From the NCBI GenBank assembly GCA_028583415.1, contig CM053269.1, positions 44,257,016 through 44,321,015 on the forward strand: a stretch of DNA of 64,000 nt, in the 5' to 3' direction. A program made the position numbers and the translations under genes. Position 1 is the first letter of the stretch. The number at the start of each line of letters is the position of its first letter. The DNA is from Protea cynaroides (lineage: Eukaryota; Streptophyta; Magnoliopsida; Proteales; Proteaceae). A model generated the notes under the pieces. The model saw nothing but the letters and a program-made list of their open reading frames with translations. It was not told where the DNA came from and did no database searches. Below are positions 13,301 through 25,352 of this stretch, piece by piece.

Positions 13301-15940
13301 CTACTTAAGTGGAACAATCCAAACTCTCGCCAAGGAACTCTGTTTGATCTAGATTTGACAACTTCCCATGCAGAAGAGGCTGAGAAAATACCTGTTGGAG
13401 TGGCAGTCCATCTCACCAGATCTCCACTTCCTGATGGACTCCTGGAAATGGAAGGGAGGGCTGACCAAGCATGAATCAATATGTGAGAGGATAGGTGTCT
13501 CAGTCTCTAGGACCCCTCTAATAGAATGGAGGAAACTGGAGACGTTCTGTCTCTACCCAAGTCGAATTCAATCCCTTCCCCATACCTTTTTAGCAGCCTC
13601 TTTGGGCTTTTGAACATTCATTTACTGCATTCTCCCACTGGCGATCCTGACAACAGCTGGTTTATGGCCCAGCAAGAAAATGCCTACCGCTAGATAAACG
13701 GTCTAACGCCTCCATGCAACCAAGTGACAGCTGATCGTAGACCACCGTTGCCTTGACTCTGGTAGGGGCACGGTAGTTTGATTTTAGTAGTCTTCTCAGC
13801 TGGAACCATAAATGGGTTCTCCTCTAGGCACCTTTGGAGGGCAGGGAGTGTGACAACATACACGCTTCCCTGGTCGTTCTCATCAGTTGCAGGGACCTTC
13901 TCAAGTCAAGTGGATTGGGTGGTTGAAAGACTCCATGGGGCTGCCAGTTATCCAACCAAAGTAAGGTGAAAGTTCCATCATTAATCCTGGATTTGATGAT
14001 GTCAATGACAAGATGTCTATAACCAAGAATCTTCCTCCAGGCCTAAGAGGCATCCTTCGAACAAGACACAATTCAAGTAGAATCTTTTTTGAGGAATCTA
14101 GCGTAGAGCCAGTCCACCCATATGCTCTTCTTCTTTGCTGCCACTTTCCAAATGAGCTTGAGACTGCATACCAATTCAACATATTTCACCTTCCTTAGGT
14201 GCCCACATTGAACTAGACTTTGAGACTTAGCCTCACTATGTGCATTTTTGTCATTCATAGAATCTGCTCCCGTTTTCTATTTTGATTTTGGACCTACCTG
14301 GCCCAGGGGCCAGCCATCTAAGTGCCGTGCAGCTTTGCTTGACCTGGGCTGAAGCTCCATGGTGAAGCTTAGTTTTCGGTAGAAGAGAAGCTATGTGTGC
14401 CCATTGATAGGCTCGGTTTCTGATAAAAAAAAAAAAGAAAGTAGATGGCTCAGATGGAGATAGGAAGGGTTGGCTTGTCAGGCCCCCTTCCTGTTTGGGA
14501 TGAAAAATGGAATCCCAGCTTCTAGTGTGCAAGAATTTGTTGTTATTGGAGCCCTTCCAAAGGAATGCACTGAGCAATGCCTTGATCTTTTGAATGGTGG
14601 AACGGGGGAGGCGGAACACTACTGTCCAATAAAGGTATCATTACCGATTTGACCAACTCTAACATGCCTGCATATGAGAGAAATCTAACCTTCCACATTG
14701 GAGCTTCTTATAGAGATGGTCAAGGATGGGAGAGCAATGATACACAGTTAATCTAGAGGAGATGAGAGGGAGGCACAAGTCATTGATTGGAAGGATCCCA
14801 GATTGAATCTAGAGATGCTTTGAAGGTGCTCAGAAGTTGTTTCATCTACCCCAGCAATGAAGATGGAAGACTTGAAATTATTGGCTCAAAGACCCGACAT
14901 AGCACCAAACGATGCTAGAGAGCTAAATATTTAGCCAATTGATTTGGCGCTGGCGTTAGTATAGATCATGATGTTGTCCGCAAAGGCAAGGTGGATGAGC
15001 TCAATGATCATGCACTTGGGGAAGAAATCAATCTCTTTGGTTGTTGCCTTTACTTGTAAGCTTCTCGAGAGAACTTCAATGAGGGTGAATAGGTAAAAGG
15101 GGACAGAGGGCATCCTTTGCCTAATTCTCCTAGCACTCTCAAAAAATCCCACCGGGCTTCCATTGAACAAGGTAGAGAGAAATTGTGGAGATGCAGATTT
15201 TGACCGAGTTGATGAAGCAAGAGGGGAAATGCATTTTACACAGAACATCAAGCAGGAATTCCCAACAATGTTTTGGCCATTACTGGCCCTCAATTTTTTT
15301 TTTTCTTTTTTAATTTGTCACTTATTTGTACACTTTTTCAAGATATTTTTTCAAACCTTTGATGGATCTTTTGCTCCATCAATGTGCAATCATGCAGTTT
15401 TGTTTTATGGGCCCACAAGCCATCAGTACTACAGTACTAGTCTTGTCAGCTCATGAAACTGTTCATTTATTCATTTGCATAATGAAGAATTATAACTGTC
15501 TAAAATTGAAAGGAGAAAGTTTCCCCAAATTTCATATGTAGCATAGCATGAGAAGCAATTGGCTTCTTTATATACTTATTATGTGCACATATACTTATTA
15601 TGTGTGCAGCAGTTGGTATAGCAGCTTAGACTCTACATTTCTGGCATGTTGTTCATTTATGCTTGTTTACTATCTGAAACAGCCGAAAATAGATGAGAAC
15701 CATCCAACATGGTTGCATCTGAAAATAAGGGAATTTGATCTGAGCATGGAGGCAAGTAAAACCAGCAGGCATCCCTCTAATGCTTCTAACCGTACAGTTG
15801 ATGGAAGATGGACTCTCGGTTTTCCAGATGCCAAGTCATGTGAAGCTGCTCAATCATTGTTACTGAAAGAAATTAGTAAGCAAAAATCCTCAGTTGAATG
15901 CGTGGTTATTCCATTATTCCAAAACTCCTTGGTAGCTTGA
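7304..15940 (+). CDS. TT9-like: TRANSPARENT TESTA 9 / CLEC16A-like protein, C-terminal exons (partial)
   Basis: Exons by frame and GT-AG sites: 7304-7409, 7505-7579, 7703-7758, 8251-8404, 8493-8659, 15683-15940. The phases join cleanly to give 271 codons and a stop at 15938-15940. Signature blocks: SYEQSRERLLNEL; KVFVLHHQLKAF; PRIPCKIAFSK then DIYLIPV; VAPLAG joined across the last intron to PKIDENHPTWLHLKIR; DGRWTLGF near the end. These match the C-terminal part of plant TT9/GFS9, a peripheral membrane factor of Golgi and vacuolar trafficking related to animal CLEC16A. The N-terminal FPL-domain exons should lie upstream; no preceding exon was recognised in 1-7303, so either that intron exceeds 5.7 kb or the gene is truncated. 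The sites are intact and I see no stop in the joined frame. Confidence 0.75.
7901..7952. repeat. C-tract followed by A-tract
   Basis: Roughly 25 C (with one A) followed by about 27 A in the intron between the third and fourth recognised exons of the TT9-like gene. Mononucleotide low-complexity sequence, so its length is prone to assembly error. Confidence 0.85.
9265..9877. mobile_element. Palindromic-word element, GAGATC/TCTCG type
   Basis: About 613 bp. Words such as TCTCG, GAGATC and CGAGA crowd both ends (9280-9400 and 9770-9865) around an AT-rich centre. Inverted ends: left GTGGTTCAAAAAATCTC, right (reverse complement) CAAGGTTCAAAATCTC. Flanking GATACATG (9257-9264) and GATACATA (9878-9885) match at 7 of 8. 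The outer ends (GGTTCAAA) resemble those of the GATAC-word elements although the internal word differs. Non-coding. Confidence 0.55.
10040..10131. repeat. Short word-rich fragment, TTTCGGCC type
   Basis: Contains GATTTCGGCCATTTCAG, then CAGTTTCGGCCAAGGCC, ending TTTAGAATCTTGC. It looks like the right end of another element of the word class, with GGCC-centred words. No left end found. Confidence 0.35.
10495..10640 (+). pseudogene. Copia reverse transcriptase relic
   Basis: One frame reads NLKKALYGLKQSPRA followed by a stop in place of Trp, then FDKFSKVV. This is the conserved K-x-LYGLKQ-x-PRAW block of Ty1/copia RT. Only this block is clear. The surrounding 10380-10860 is probably the same decayed element. 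Confidence 0.65.
12067..12335. mobile_element. Tourist-like MITE (PIF/Harbinger type)
   Basis: 269 bp, AT-rich, non-coding. Terminal inverted repeats: left GGCTCACTTTGGTAT, right (reverse complement) GGCTCCCTTTGGTAT (14 of 15). Flanked by TAA at 12064-12066 and 12336-12338, the 3-bp duplication expected for PIF/Harbinger. Lies in the last intron of the TT9-like gene. Confidence 0.8.
12274..12537. repeat. Tandem duplication of about 137 bp at the MITE end
   Basis: The unit starting ACTCATAATTTATTTT at 12274 recurs at 12411 with a few substitutions and small indels. Each copy includes the MITE right end (ACTATACCAAAG) plus about 70 bases of flank ending near CAGATGTATCT. The duplication therefore happened after the MITE inserted. 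Confidence 0.8.
13192..15293 (-). pseudogene. Antisense L1-type LINE ORF2 relic
   Basis: Read on the minus strand from 15293 to 13192. About 15180-14935 gives NGSPVGFFES, then FTLIEVLSRSL, KEIDFFPKC and LAFADNIMIYTNASAKS, which is the RT palm with the catalytic F-A-D-D changed to F-A-D-N. About 14619-14250 gives MFRLPRSTIQKI and FLWKG, then WDSIFHPKQEGGL, the region after the RT domain. About 13479-13192 gives WTATPTGIFSASSAWEVV, the zf-RVT-like C-terminal part. Frames change repeatedly, so it is inactive. It lies antisense in the TT9-like intron. Confidence 0.8.
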
Positions 15941-17263
15941 CAGATTACCACAAGAATTGAAGTTTTCCCCATCAGATTTCTTTGCTGTCTTGGCTTAGTT
16001 ACAGTTTCTAACTCATGGAACTCGACCACTAGATTTGTAGCTTATTCATTATTTAGTTTAAACCACTGGATCTGACATCTGAATTTTCATGTAATGCATA
16101 GATTCTTATTTCAAATCTGGGAAAGGAATTTTGTACAAAAGATATGTTTCGCCGTAATATAGGGGATAGTGTATGATTGCCGTTACAACCTGGATTTGGT
16201 CTAACCATGATGTACATTGACTACCCACCAAAAAGCTTAGAGAACTAGGCTTGAGGTTACCATCCTCTTTTTTCTTCATTCCTCTTAGCTCCCAGCATGC
16301 CATGGAAATCCATCCAGGCCTTAGACTAAACTACTGCAATACCTCAATGCAATGTTTTGTTGATTACTTCGATTATGGAGTAGATTTTAATCTGACTGTT
16401 ATTCCAGGTAAAGCGTAAAACCTCCCAACCAGGGTTGCAGGAACATGGTTGAACCATGAGATATAGACTCAATAAGCACCTCTATGGAGAGTGCAATTAA
16501 GTTTTCTTTTGCCTGCTTAGAAATAAACTCAAGTGTAGTAGAATCCAGGATGATATATTATGCTACCATTACTGTCATAATCATCTTGATTGTATGAATG
16601 TTTAGCATCCATTAAAAGAAAAAAGATGTTACAGGGGAAAGTTATATACTTTCCTTTGTTTTATATAGATGGAATCGACTAACTTTAGTGCTAATCCAAC
16701 TTTTTTAGGCTGTTTAGGACCATAGGTTCGGTTGTCATGAGTTGAAGCTGACACGACATTCCAGCTTCTGAGCCAAGGCTGAGATGAGCTACAGGGGGTT
16801 TTGGCTTTGTTTAGACTTTTTTTTTTTTTGGTAGAATTGATTTAGATTCAGTTCGTTTTGTTAATATTTTATAATTTTATATGATTTTAAAATTTTAAGA
16901 TAATTATATACTGTAATTATGCCGTTGGAGGGAGCTTTACCTTAATGAGTTGAGATTTAAAACATTAGCCCTGTAAGTTCTTTCCTCGCGTATCTGAGTT
17001 ATGGATCTGCTTTCTGGGCTAACAAAATTGGGTTTCATAAAACTTGATAATTCTAATTGGGAAAAAAAAAAAAAAAGGAAGAAGAAGAGGACCAGCCTGA
17101 GCTTGGGAATCGTACTGGAACATGAGCCAGCCCTGAGTAGGGTGAACAACCCTACATGGCATATTTACGTCAGGAAGTTAAGAATCCATCCTTCGTTGGT
17201 TCTTAGGAAGAGCCCAATACCCAATACCCGTTAACACATATGACATACCCTAGCCAATATCTA
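15941..17263. other. 3' region of the TT9-like gene and spacer
   Basis: About 200 bases after the stop are T-rich and probably 3' UTR. I found no further gene. An A-run lies at 17062-17076. Confidence 0.4.
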
Positions 17264-17707
17264 ATGGGTCTTTCTATATGACACTGGTTGGTGTGAATGG
17301 GCCATTGACATCGATTCCCTTGCATGGAATGTCACTGGGTCATCATTGAACCTCAATATGAACGTTATAATTATTTATAATTAATAGTAGATATCTACTA
17401 CCACCAATAAATTTTCGATACTGAAGAATAAGAAAACAACTAGCTCTACTTAATTGTTTGATCAGGAGAGCATGTTCGTTATATCATCTATCAAATTTGT
17501 GCATATTCTATGAGGATATTCTTATTGACATAGTCGTTGACCCCGGCGTTCAGTGTCCTTTGGATCAGCATAACCCATACATCCATCCCTAGTCAAATAT
17601 CAATACTACCCTCTATGCATTTGTGGTTTCTATGATGGCCCAATGAGTGTGCACAAAAGGGAATCGATGTCAAGAAGATCAATCGGTGTCCAGTAGAATG
17701 GCCCTAT
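17264..17707. mobile_element. Foldback element with long imperfect arms
   Basis: About 444 bp. The left arm (from GGTCTTTCTATATGACAC) pairs with the right arm for roughly 90 bases. Both arms contain TGACATCGATTCCCTT when read inwards, followed by a TGGG-CATCAT block. No coding capacity. A related terminal sequence occurs at 38455-38632. Confidence 0.65.
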
Positions 17708-18469
17708 TCTATGAGTCTATCTATTGGATTATAAATTAACCCTAAGTTCCACAGATCTAGGCGTGGAGCTGTTCTACTTGAGATGATCAACCAGTAATGA
17801 CATTGTTTTGTAATTGGCATGAGCTCCATAATCGAAGGCTTTACTTTTGCGGACTGCTGTATAGAATTTGGACAACAGATCAAAACCTGAATCCAGTTCA
17901 TTATGGACTAGACAAGAGGGACCTCCATGACTCATGGCCATGTGAGGAGTTAGAGGTAGTTACATGAAAAGGATACTTTGGACCTGAGGGTACTTTGGTA
18001 ATTGGGCATGCATGGTACCCGGTACCCTTTTTACTGGTTGTTCATCCATTGGCAATGGTGTACTCAGAACTCTATCATATCCAGTCGAAACTGGATTTGG
18101 ATCCCTTCTCCAATGAGATCATTTCCATAAGTATAAAGGAGGAGATAAAAACATCCTTGACTCAGTCAAGGTGGTTGCTGTCCCTTGTTTGAACCAAATC
18201 CTGTTTTATATATACAATTTTTTTTATTCACACTTTGCAAGATCATTACATACATTAAGAGATACATAGACACGGAGATTAGAGAATTGCAATAAACAAA
18301 AGCTAAAAGAAGTTGAAAATTTATGGTTATGTATTGTCATTGCCCTAGATTGGATGGATGATGAAGAAGCTTGTTTATATGGAAAAACTATTTATGATGT
18401 AAAATAAAGGAGTAGGTTTATAGATGACCCACTTATTTGTACTTCATAGTAGGTAAAGAGGTAGACTTA

Positions 18470-18507
<38 letters not shown>

Positions 18508-21029
18508 TGAAAACTTAAAGGTTCTCTGGTGAGTTGGCCAAGTGACAAAATTAAGTTTCTTAAAACCTTAGATATCAAGAGGGTGTATAACAATGCTTAG
18601 ACTACCAAAAAGTACAAGATAATAAATGGAAAGATATATGATTGAATTCGTGTGAAATTTGACAAGTGATCAATCTATTCCATTTTCTAAATATCTATTG
18701 AACGGAATTGCCTCTTCTCCATACACATGGCAGAACTAATTAAATCAGCCATAAATAATCACTGAACCTGAATGTCTGTAAAACTTTTTGCCATAAAATA
18801 GTGGAAGCTTTTAGGCAAAGGAGTGTAAGGTACGTAATTCCATAACCTTTACATTAACAAGGCTGTCATATCGAAGTTAGAGACTTTTTCTTTCTTTAAA
18901 GTTTGGACAACTAAACACATTCCCTCTCTCCTTCTCCCTCAAAGATATGCTTATGTGAAGCCTTAAAGCATTAAATGGGCAACACTTTTTAGCAGATAAT
19001 GCCATATTTTACTTTTTAATGCTGCTTTTATGAGAGTGCTTTACTTTATGAGAAAGAAGGAGATGAGAGAGTATTTTCATTTGGATCTATGCAAGTTTGA
19101 AAGTGAAAGAAGGGAAAAGAAAACTCGATAATCTTCACTTTAACACACATTTCTGGGGGAATGGATCAGGGTGCCTTCCGTTGTGGAATAGAGCCTGAGA
19201 GAAAAGATCAGGGGGGCCATGCTCAAGTAGGGTTTCTCAATTTGTAACTGTATTGCTTTTTTTCCTTTCTTCATTCAAATACTCCTTTTTCTAGCATTCT
19301 TCAACAGCACTTTGCTCCTCAAATATTCGGTTTCCTTTGTATGTCTTTTAAGATTAATGAGATATTAACTTTTTGACTGAGACTTAAGAAGAGTCCCTTG
19401 GAAAGAAGTAGCACAAGAGGTATTCCTCCCTCTGCAGCTCAACTAGATGAATTATCACATCCAGATCACACATTACCAGGTGTATCAGGGGGGGAGAATT
19501 GTAGAAACATGGGTCTATGAATACAAAGAAAATCCACTCTAATACTAAGTAAAATTTTCATTCAAAAAATTCAAACTTGTAGATAAAAGGACTCCCACAT
19601 GTATAAAAAGATCTATAAACTATTTGATAGTGAGGTGTAGACAAAAATTCTGACACTAAAACGAAGCTGTTTAGAAAGTATGATTGCATCTAAATATAAT
19701 CAGGCATATGTGTGAAATTGTGGTCCAAAGTCCTAATTAAAGGAGTCTTAGTCTTGCCATGGATGTAGCGTACAAACGGGGCACATGCATACAAAGTTGA
19801 GAGGGTGGGAAACATTCCCAACTCTGACAGGGCCTAGGTCATATCAAGACATATGGTAGTGTCTCCTTGGCCTCCTAAAGAAGAAAGCATTCTCATCGTT
19901 GTTTGGGTGACTGTAACTTCCTTATTTTTATTTTTTTTTCTTCTTCAATTGTAGTACCCCAGGAGTTATTAATTTCTATTATTTCTATCTCCAATTCCCT
20001 TGGATATCTGTTAAATATGTCAGTTATTGTTATTTTTTTGGGTCTTCAAAAAACTACTTTTCCTTATGGGGATATTGAGAATGAAAACATTTGGAGTGCA
20101 CAATGATGCTTGTGGGGACTTGTGATGTTGTAGTGGGTCATTGGGGAAGTAAGTAAAAGTGGATCAAAGATGATTGAGGAATGAAGGGGAGATCTCTCGT
20201 TTGGTGTGTGTGAGATTTATTTTTCCTATATAGTTTATTGATTTTCATCTTACACTAATTCCATAAGATTCAGAGGAATGGTGGTGGAGCTCTACTTTCT
20301 ATGCAAAAGGCACGCCAAGGAAGACGACCCACTCATCCAACATGGACCATGGTTGACCAGATTCAGTGATTCACACATTAGCTTACTTAAGACGAGAATA
20401 AGAAAGAAGAACCCTTTTTAAGATATCCATTTAAACATAAAGATCCATAAGCCCTTCCAAGAAATTTGGCTTGTCTAAGATTATTAATTTGTCTTATCTC
20501 CTTCTTTCTGTCTAGCATTTTTTTTATATATATAAATTAATGAGAGAGGGTTCTCTACAATGCCATTGTGGAAGAATATTTCTCAACACACAAATAGGTA
20601 TGCAGAAACCAGTATCTTCAAGGGAGTCCACATGAACACAAAAAACATGTGAGGCTGAGTTAAGTGAGAGGATGTGAAAAAGAATCCCCACATTGACATT
20701 ATGAAGGACTTTTTTCCATAAATTAATGGTGATGAGGTTAAGATTAGACCTTACACCTTTTTTTTTTTTTTTTTTTTGCTGTTCAGACCTCCATTGTTTG
20801 TGGTACTTGTCATTATCATTAAATATCATTGATGAGTTTGCATCTATATTGAATAATAATCTTCAAAGTTCAATCACAAGGAAACACTCATCATTTGATC
20901 AACTTGGCTTAGGTAATTTACCAAAGCAGCTCCTTTACATTGTGTTATGTGGAAATTTTGACGATAAAAGAGATAGCACAGAGTTTGAATTAGTTCATAT
21001 TAAAATTTAGAGTCTAATTCAATCAAATG

Positions 21030-21034
<5 letters not shown>
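17708..21034. other. Gene-free stretch with possible LTR-element tail
   Basis: No gene recognised. A 34-base T run lies at 18473-18506. Around 19430-19500 a short open frame (QLDELSHPDHTLPG) runs into an AGGGGGGGAGAAT polypurine-like tract and TGTAGAAAC, which could be the 3' end of an LTR retrotransposon followed by its LTR. This is weak because no second LTR was found. Confidence 0.35.

Positions 21035-21086
<52 letters not shown>
21035..21086. repeat. (TA)n microsatellite
   Basis: About 26 uninterrupted TA units. Confidence 0.95.
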
Positions 21087-21090
<4 letters not shown>

Positions 21091-21431
21091 TTTGACCCCT
21101 AGTATTACTATTCCATAGTTCTGAATTTTCAAACATCAAATTTGCACTTGGCAAACTCTGTTTGGATTGAAATTTTTTACATGTGAGCAGAGGACGACCT
21201 TGGGGCTTATCTACCCACAAAACCTGGACCCCATATCGATATACCACATGACAAATCATCGGACTTTCTTTAGAAGTTCATCAAATTAATTGGCTATTCT
21301 AGGGGTATTCCATTAATCCAAGGTAGGATGCATTTTTTTTTTTTTTTTTTTGCTCAAAGTCAGCAAAGAATATCATGAGATAGGATGCTTATTATTAATT
21401 TTTTGGATGAATGGCAAAATATATTCAAGAA

Positions 21432-21432
<1 letters not shown>

Positions 21433-21477
<45 letters not shown>

Positions 21478-21791
21478 AAGCTCAAAGAGTAAATATACAA
21501 CAAAACCAAAAGAACAAACTATGGACCTCCTATTCAGAGTGAACAATGAGGTTACAGGAGGAAGCAATCAACCTATTTCTAGGAGAATCCCCTCAATTAT
21601 GTTTAAATTGGTTAAAGCCAATTTAGATATATATATATTGAAGCTCAAAGAGTAAATATACAACAAAACCAAAAGAACAAACTATGGACCTCCTATTCAG
21701 AGTGAACAATGAGGTTACAGGAGGAAGCAATCAACCTATTTCTAGGAGAATCCCCACAATTATGTTTAAATTGGTTAAAGCCAATTTAGAT
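21433..21791. repeat. (TA)n tract plus 163-bp tandem duplication
   Basis: A TA tract at 21433-21475 is followed by a 163-bp unit (from ATTGAAGCTCAAAG) at 21474 repeated at 21637. The copies differ at about one base (CCCCTCAATT against CCCCACAATT). The second copy also begins with a short TA run, so the duplication probably arose by TA-mediated slippage or unequal exchange. Confidence 0.9.
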
Positions 21792-22270
21792 GGACTAGAT
21801 TTAAAGGGTTTTTTTTTTTCCTTCTTTTGGTGGGGTGGGAGGTGGGTTGAGGTAGTACCTACGAGGGTGAGTGGTCTTAAAGCCTGATCCCTCACAATCA
21901 ACTCTATATATGCAACAATCGGTAAATTCTGAACCTGGAACAATGTTAATTTTTAGTTGAAGTACCAAGACCAGCATGATTCCCAAAGATCTTTTGCTTG
22001 GCCTTTCATTGGAAGCTCCGAGAAAAACAAAATGAGAACCTGAGTAGTGTCCCAAATTAGTAGGCGCATTCCCAACAACATGGCCTTTTTATAAGCATGT
22101 TGAATCATCAGGCACCATCTCTTACCAACCATAGAATAGGAATATTACAATTCTGCACCCCCACAACTATCTTGGAATCATCTTTTTTGATTGCCTCTTG
22201 TTTTATTTTTAAAAGTTATTTAAGAGAAAAAAAAATATTTTTTTTAAATCAAGGGTCTTATCACTAAATC

Positions 22271-24432
22271 TGTCACACCCTAATTCCGACTGAACCAGAA
22301 GTGTGAGTAAACCCCCACTAAATCAATAATTTACATCAGAATCTCAATAAGACCGTATCCACTTATACAAACCATTGCACATAACTATAATCAGAATATA
22401 ATAAATACAGCGAAAGTCTTAAATTAAATAAACTGAGTTCTACATTGTAAGTATAGTAACCAATTATTCTCCACACCAAAACATAAATAAAATATCTTTA
22501 CATAATTTATGAATCCAACTGAAATAAAATAAAATCATCTTAGAGGTACACGCAAAAAGGACACTCTCATGAAGAGTCATGCTCGTCCTCCCTTGCTTGC
22601 ACTTCTAAAGCAGCAACACCTCCATATACTGGAGCGTCCACGTAGTCCTCCATAATATAACCTGCATCAACATCTAAAAACATGTATATATATAAGGGTG
22701 AGCTCACAACTTAGCTCAGTAAGAAAATCAGACAATGCAACAAACAACATGCATGAGTAACATTCACATTATGGTCTGATTTTAAGTTTATACTGTGCTA
22801 TAGAAAGGATTGGCGGCCACCACACCTCTATACACGAGTGTGTGAATCCGCCCAATGGATAAACACCATTGTCGTCCCACATCACCCACCATGGAATGCA
22901 GATAGAGCTAAAATGTCTGGATCACACACCGCCAACACTTTCCCTGATACCCTACCCATACCAACATGTAAGCCCCTATTGGGTAGGACTTACAAACTGG
23001 GCCCGCAACTAACCAATCCTACATGTCATCATAGTAAGCCCTATCCCAGCACAGCTCCCTACGGCATAGAGATATGGCTCGAGTCTGGTGGCAAGACCGG
23101 ATACTACAGTGCCACGTCCTCCCCCTGATACCCTACCCGCACCAAGCATGCTAAGATAATAGCGATACGAAAAAGTGCTAGTGTGAGGAATGATCCAAGA
23201 TCCCAGGCCCTTCCCATTCCACACACCAATGAAAACATTCACATGCCTAACACACAATCCTAGCATAACGAGTATGCATGAACAGAATATAATACTGAAA
23301 GTAAAGATGACATATGAATATGCACAAGCAACACTCCATAGCACAGGATAATTATTAACAACGTTTTACTGTTATTAGTTAATTAGGGTTTGGGTCCGAT
23401 TCCCTTACCTGACGCCTAATTGCTAGCTTGTTCCGCGTCACCGTGTCCAATCTAGCTATCACAAGGTCCTACACAATGTTAGGGTTTAATTAGAATTAGT
23501 TTCTTAGAGTTTACATTGATCGAAAATCAACTGGTATCAAAATATACCCGATACAGTGCATACCGGTCGCATGTACCAGTCGCTGCCTTGTAGGAAATGG
23601 TGCGACCTGTATGGTCGACCGGTCCCTTCATGACCAGCTCCCGAGAGGTACCGGTCTCAGTACCGGTTTCATATAGTGCAACCGGTATAGTTGATCGATA
23701 TTCCTCTAGAAGACCACCAACTTGGTGTTCGTCTTCTGTCGGTCGCCCATTATGGCTTCTAGGGTTTCCCCTATGCATTCTAGGCCTGAGCAACGTATTA
23801 GGGTTTATTTTATGATCTATTCAAGTCCTAGTTTTGATGATCCTTAGCCTAGAATTCAAATCTAGGGTTTATTGACTGTATTAGGGTTTGACGGCAAATT
23901 AAGGGTTTTAGATCAATACCTCGCCTTGCATGGTATTGATCAATCATCCACAATACTTATCCTAGACGAAAGTTTAGGCACTCACCATTAGTTTACAAGC
24001 TATGGTGTTCTTCGTCCAACTGAGGCTCCTCTTCAACCTTTATCGGCTCCTCCTCCTCTTCCGATCTCCTTCTCCTCTCTAGAGTTTGTGAGAATCAATC
24101 AAAGAGGTTTAAGGAGGTTTAGAGGTCCTTAAACAGGCTAGGATAGGGTTTAGGAAGGTTCTCTTACGTTAGGAAAGTCTCTAGAACCGAGATTTGACAA
24201 GCGGGACCCACAGAGATCCGTTTCCAGATCTAACTAGTCTGCCTAGGTAGACATACTGGTCGACCGGTATGTAGACCGGTATGATGAGACCGGTTGAAAA
24301 TTTATTATACATTTGGTCCGTTTTCATACCTGATTGTCATCTACTCGTCCCGTCTGGTTCGGTTATAATTGAAAAACTTGTTACGACATGAAATAGAGGT
24401 TTAGATCGGGTTCATGGAGTACAGATCTTACA
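22271..24432 (-). mobile_element. Solo LTR, family 1, copy 1
   Basis: 2,162 bp, inverted relative to 53293-56707, to which it is similar along its length. On the minus strand it begins TGTAAGATCTGTACTCC and ends GGTGTGACA, so it has TG...CA ends. Flanking AAATC (22266-22270) and AAACC (24433-24437) match at 4 of 5. No internal domain is attached, hence a solo LTR. ACCGGTCGACC-type words are dense at 23560-23700 and 24250-24290. The promoter position that reads TCTATATAAGG in copy 2 reads CCTGTTTAAGG here, so this TATA box has probably decayed. The size suggests Ty3/gypsy, but that is inference. Confidence 0.85.
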
Positions 24433-25311
24433 AAACCATTAGTAAAGTTATCATTATCAAACAATAGAATTGTAAAATGATAGGATTCATTTTCATTGAA
24501 AACAAATTTATGTTATATTAAAATATATAAAAAGTAAAGTTATAACTTTTCTTTTACCAATTTTTGTTACAATAATATTTTCCCTCAAAATGACAACAGT
24601 GTCATAATAATAATAATAGTAATAATAATAATAATAATATATACATGATCGTGCACAACATATATATAACCATTAGACCCCTATAATGGACCAATTTCTC
24701 TCGCATAATGAATCTCTTTCCAATAATAACAGTAATGATACTACTACTACTATTAATAATAATAATAATAATAATAATACCATTTTCAGTGGCTGCTTCT
24801 TCTCAAATACCCACTTTGGATAATAATTGGGAAAAACCCTATTCAGGTATGATGGAAAAAAAAACTTCATAATCTCTACTTCCAAATTCCCATCCAATGT
24901 TGAGGGGTACATACCTTAGCTACCCACTGAAGTCATCCTGGTCAGATCAATGACCAATGTGACTCTGAAGCATGCATACTTGATCTTAGAGGCATATATA
25001 TAGAAGAGAATTAATGAAAATTTAAAGTGGCGAGAAGGTCAATTAACCAATGATTTCTAATAATTGATTGGTATGATCAAAGAGATTGGCCTTAACGGAT
25101 GATGAGCAAATCTATATGATAGTATGATGGATGGCAAAGGCAAAGCTATATCAATTTGGTTTAATTTTAGGTATGAGTTGCACAAAACTTAGGATATGGT
25201 TTTATTTTCTTATTCCAGCCATCTTACAAGCTACCTACATTTTGTTCTTTCACATACTGATTTGGTTTGTTTATTTTTGAAATAAAGGGTTCTCAAAAGC
25301 CAAACTTTACA

Positions 25312-25352
<41 letters not shown>

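Larger units (their letters stand above)
8660..15682 (+). other. 7-kb last intron of the TT9-like gene, transposon-filled
   Basis: The donor GTGAGT at 8660 and the acceptor ...AACAG ending at 15682 keep phase 0 between conserved blocks, so the intervening DNA is intronic. It holds the word elements at 9265 and 10040, a copia relic near 10495, a MITE at 12067, a tandem duplication at 12274 and an antisense LINE at 13192-15293. Confidence 0.7.

Noticed and set aside
13199..13474. Plus-strand frame opposite the LINE
   Set aside because: The minus-strand frame has recognisable LINE ORF2 motifs; the plus-strand frame is its shadow.
21023..21259. Open frames with Tyr-Ile repeats near TA tracts (also at 21373, 25689 and 57373)
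   Set aside because: They are translations of TA microsatellites with no flanking coding signal.
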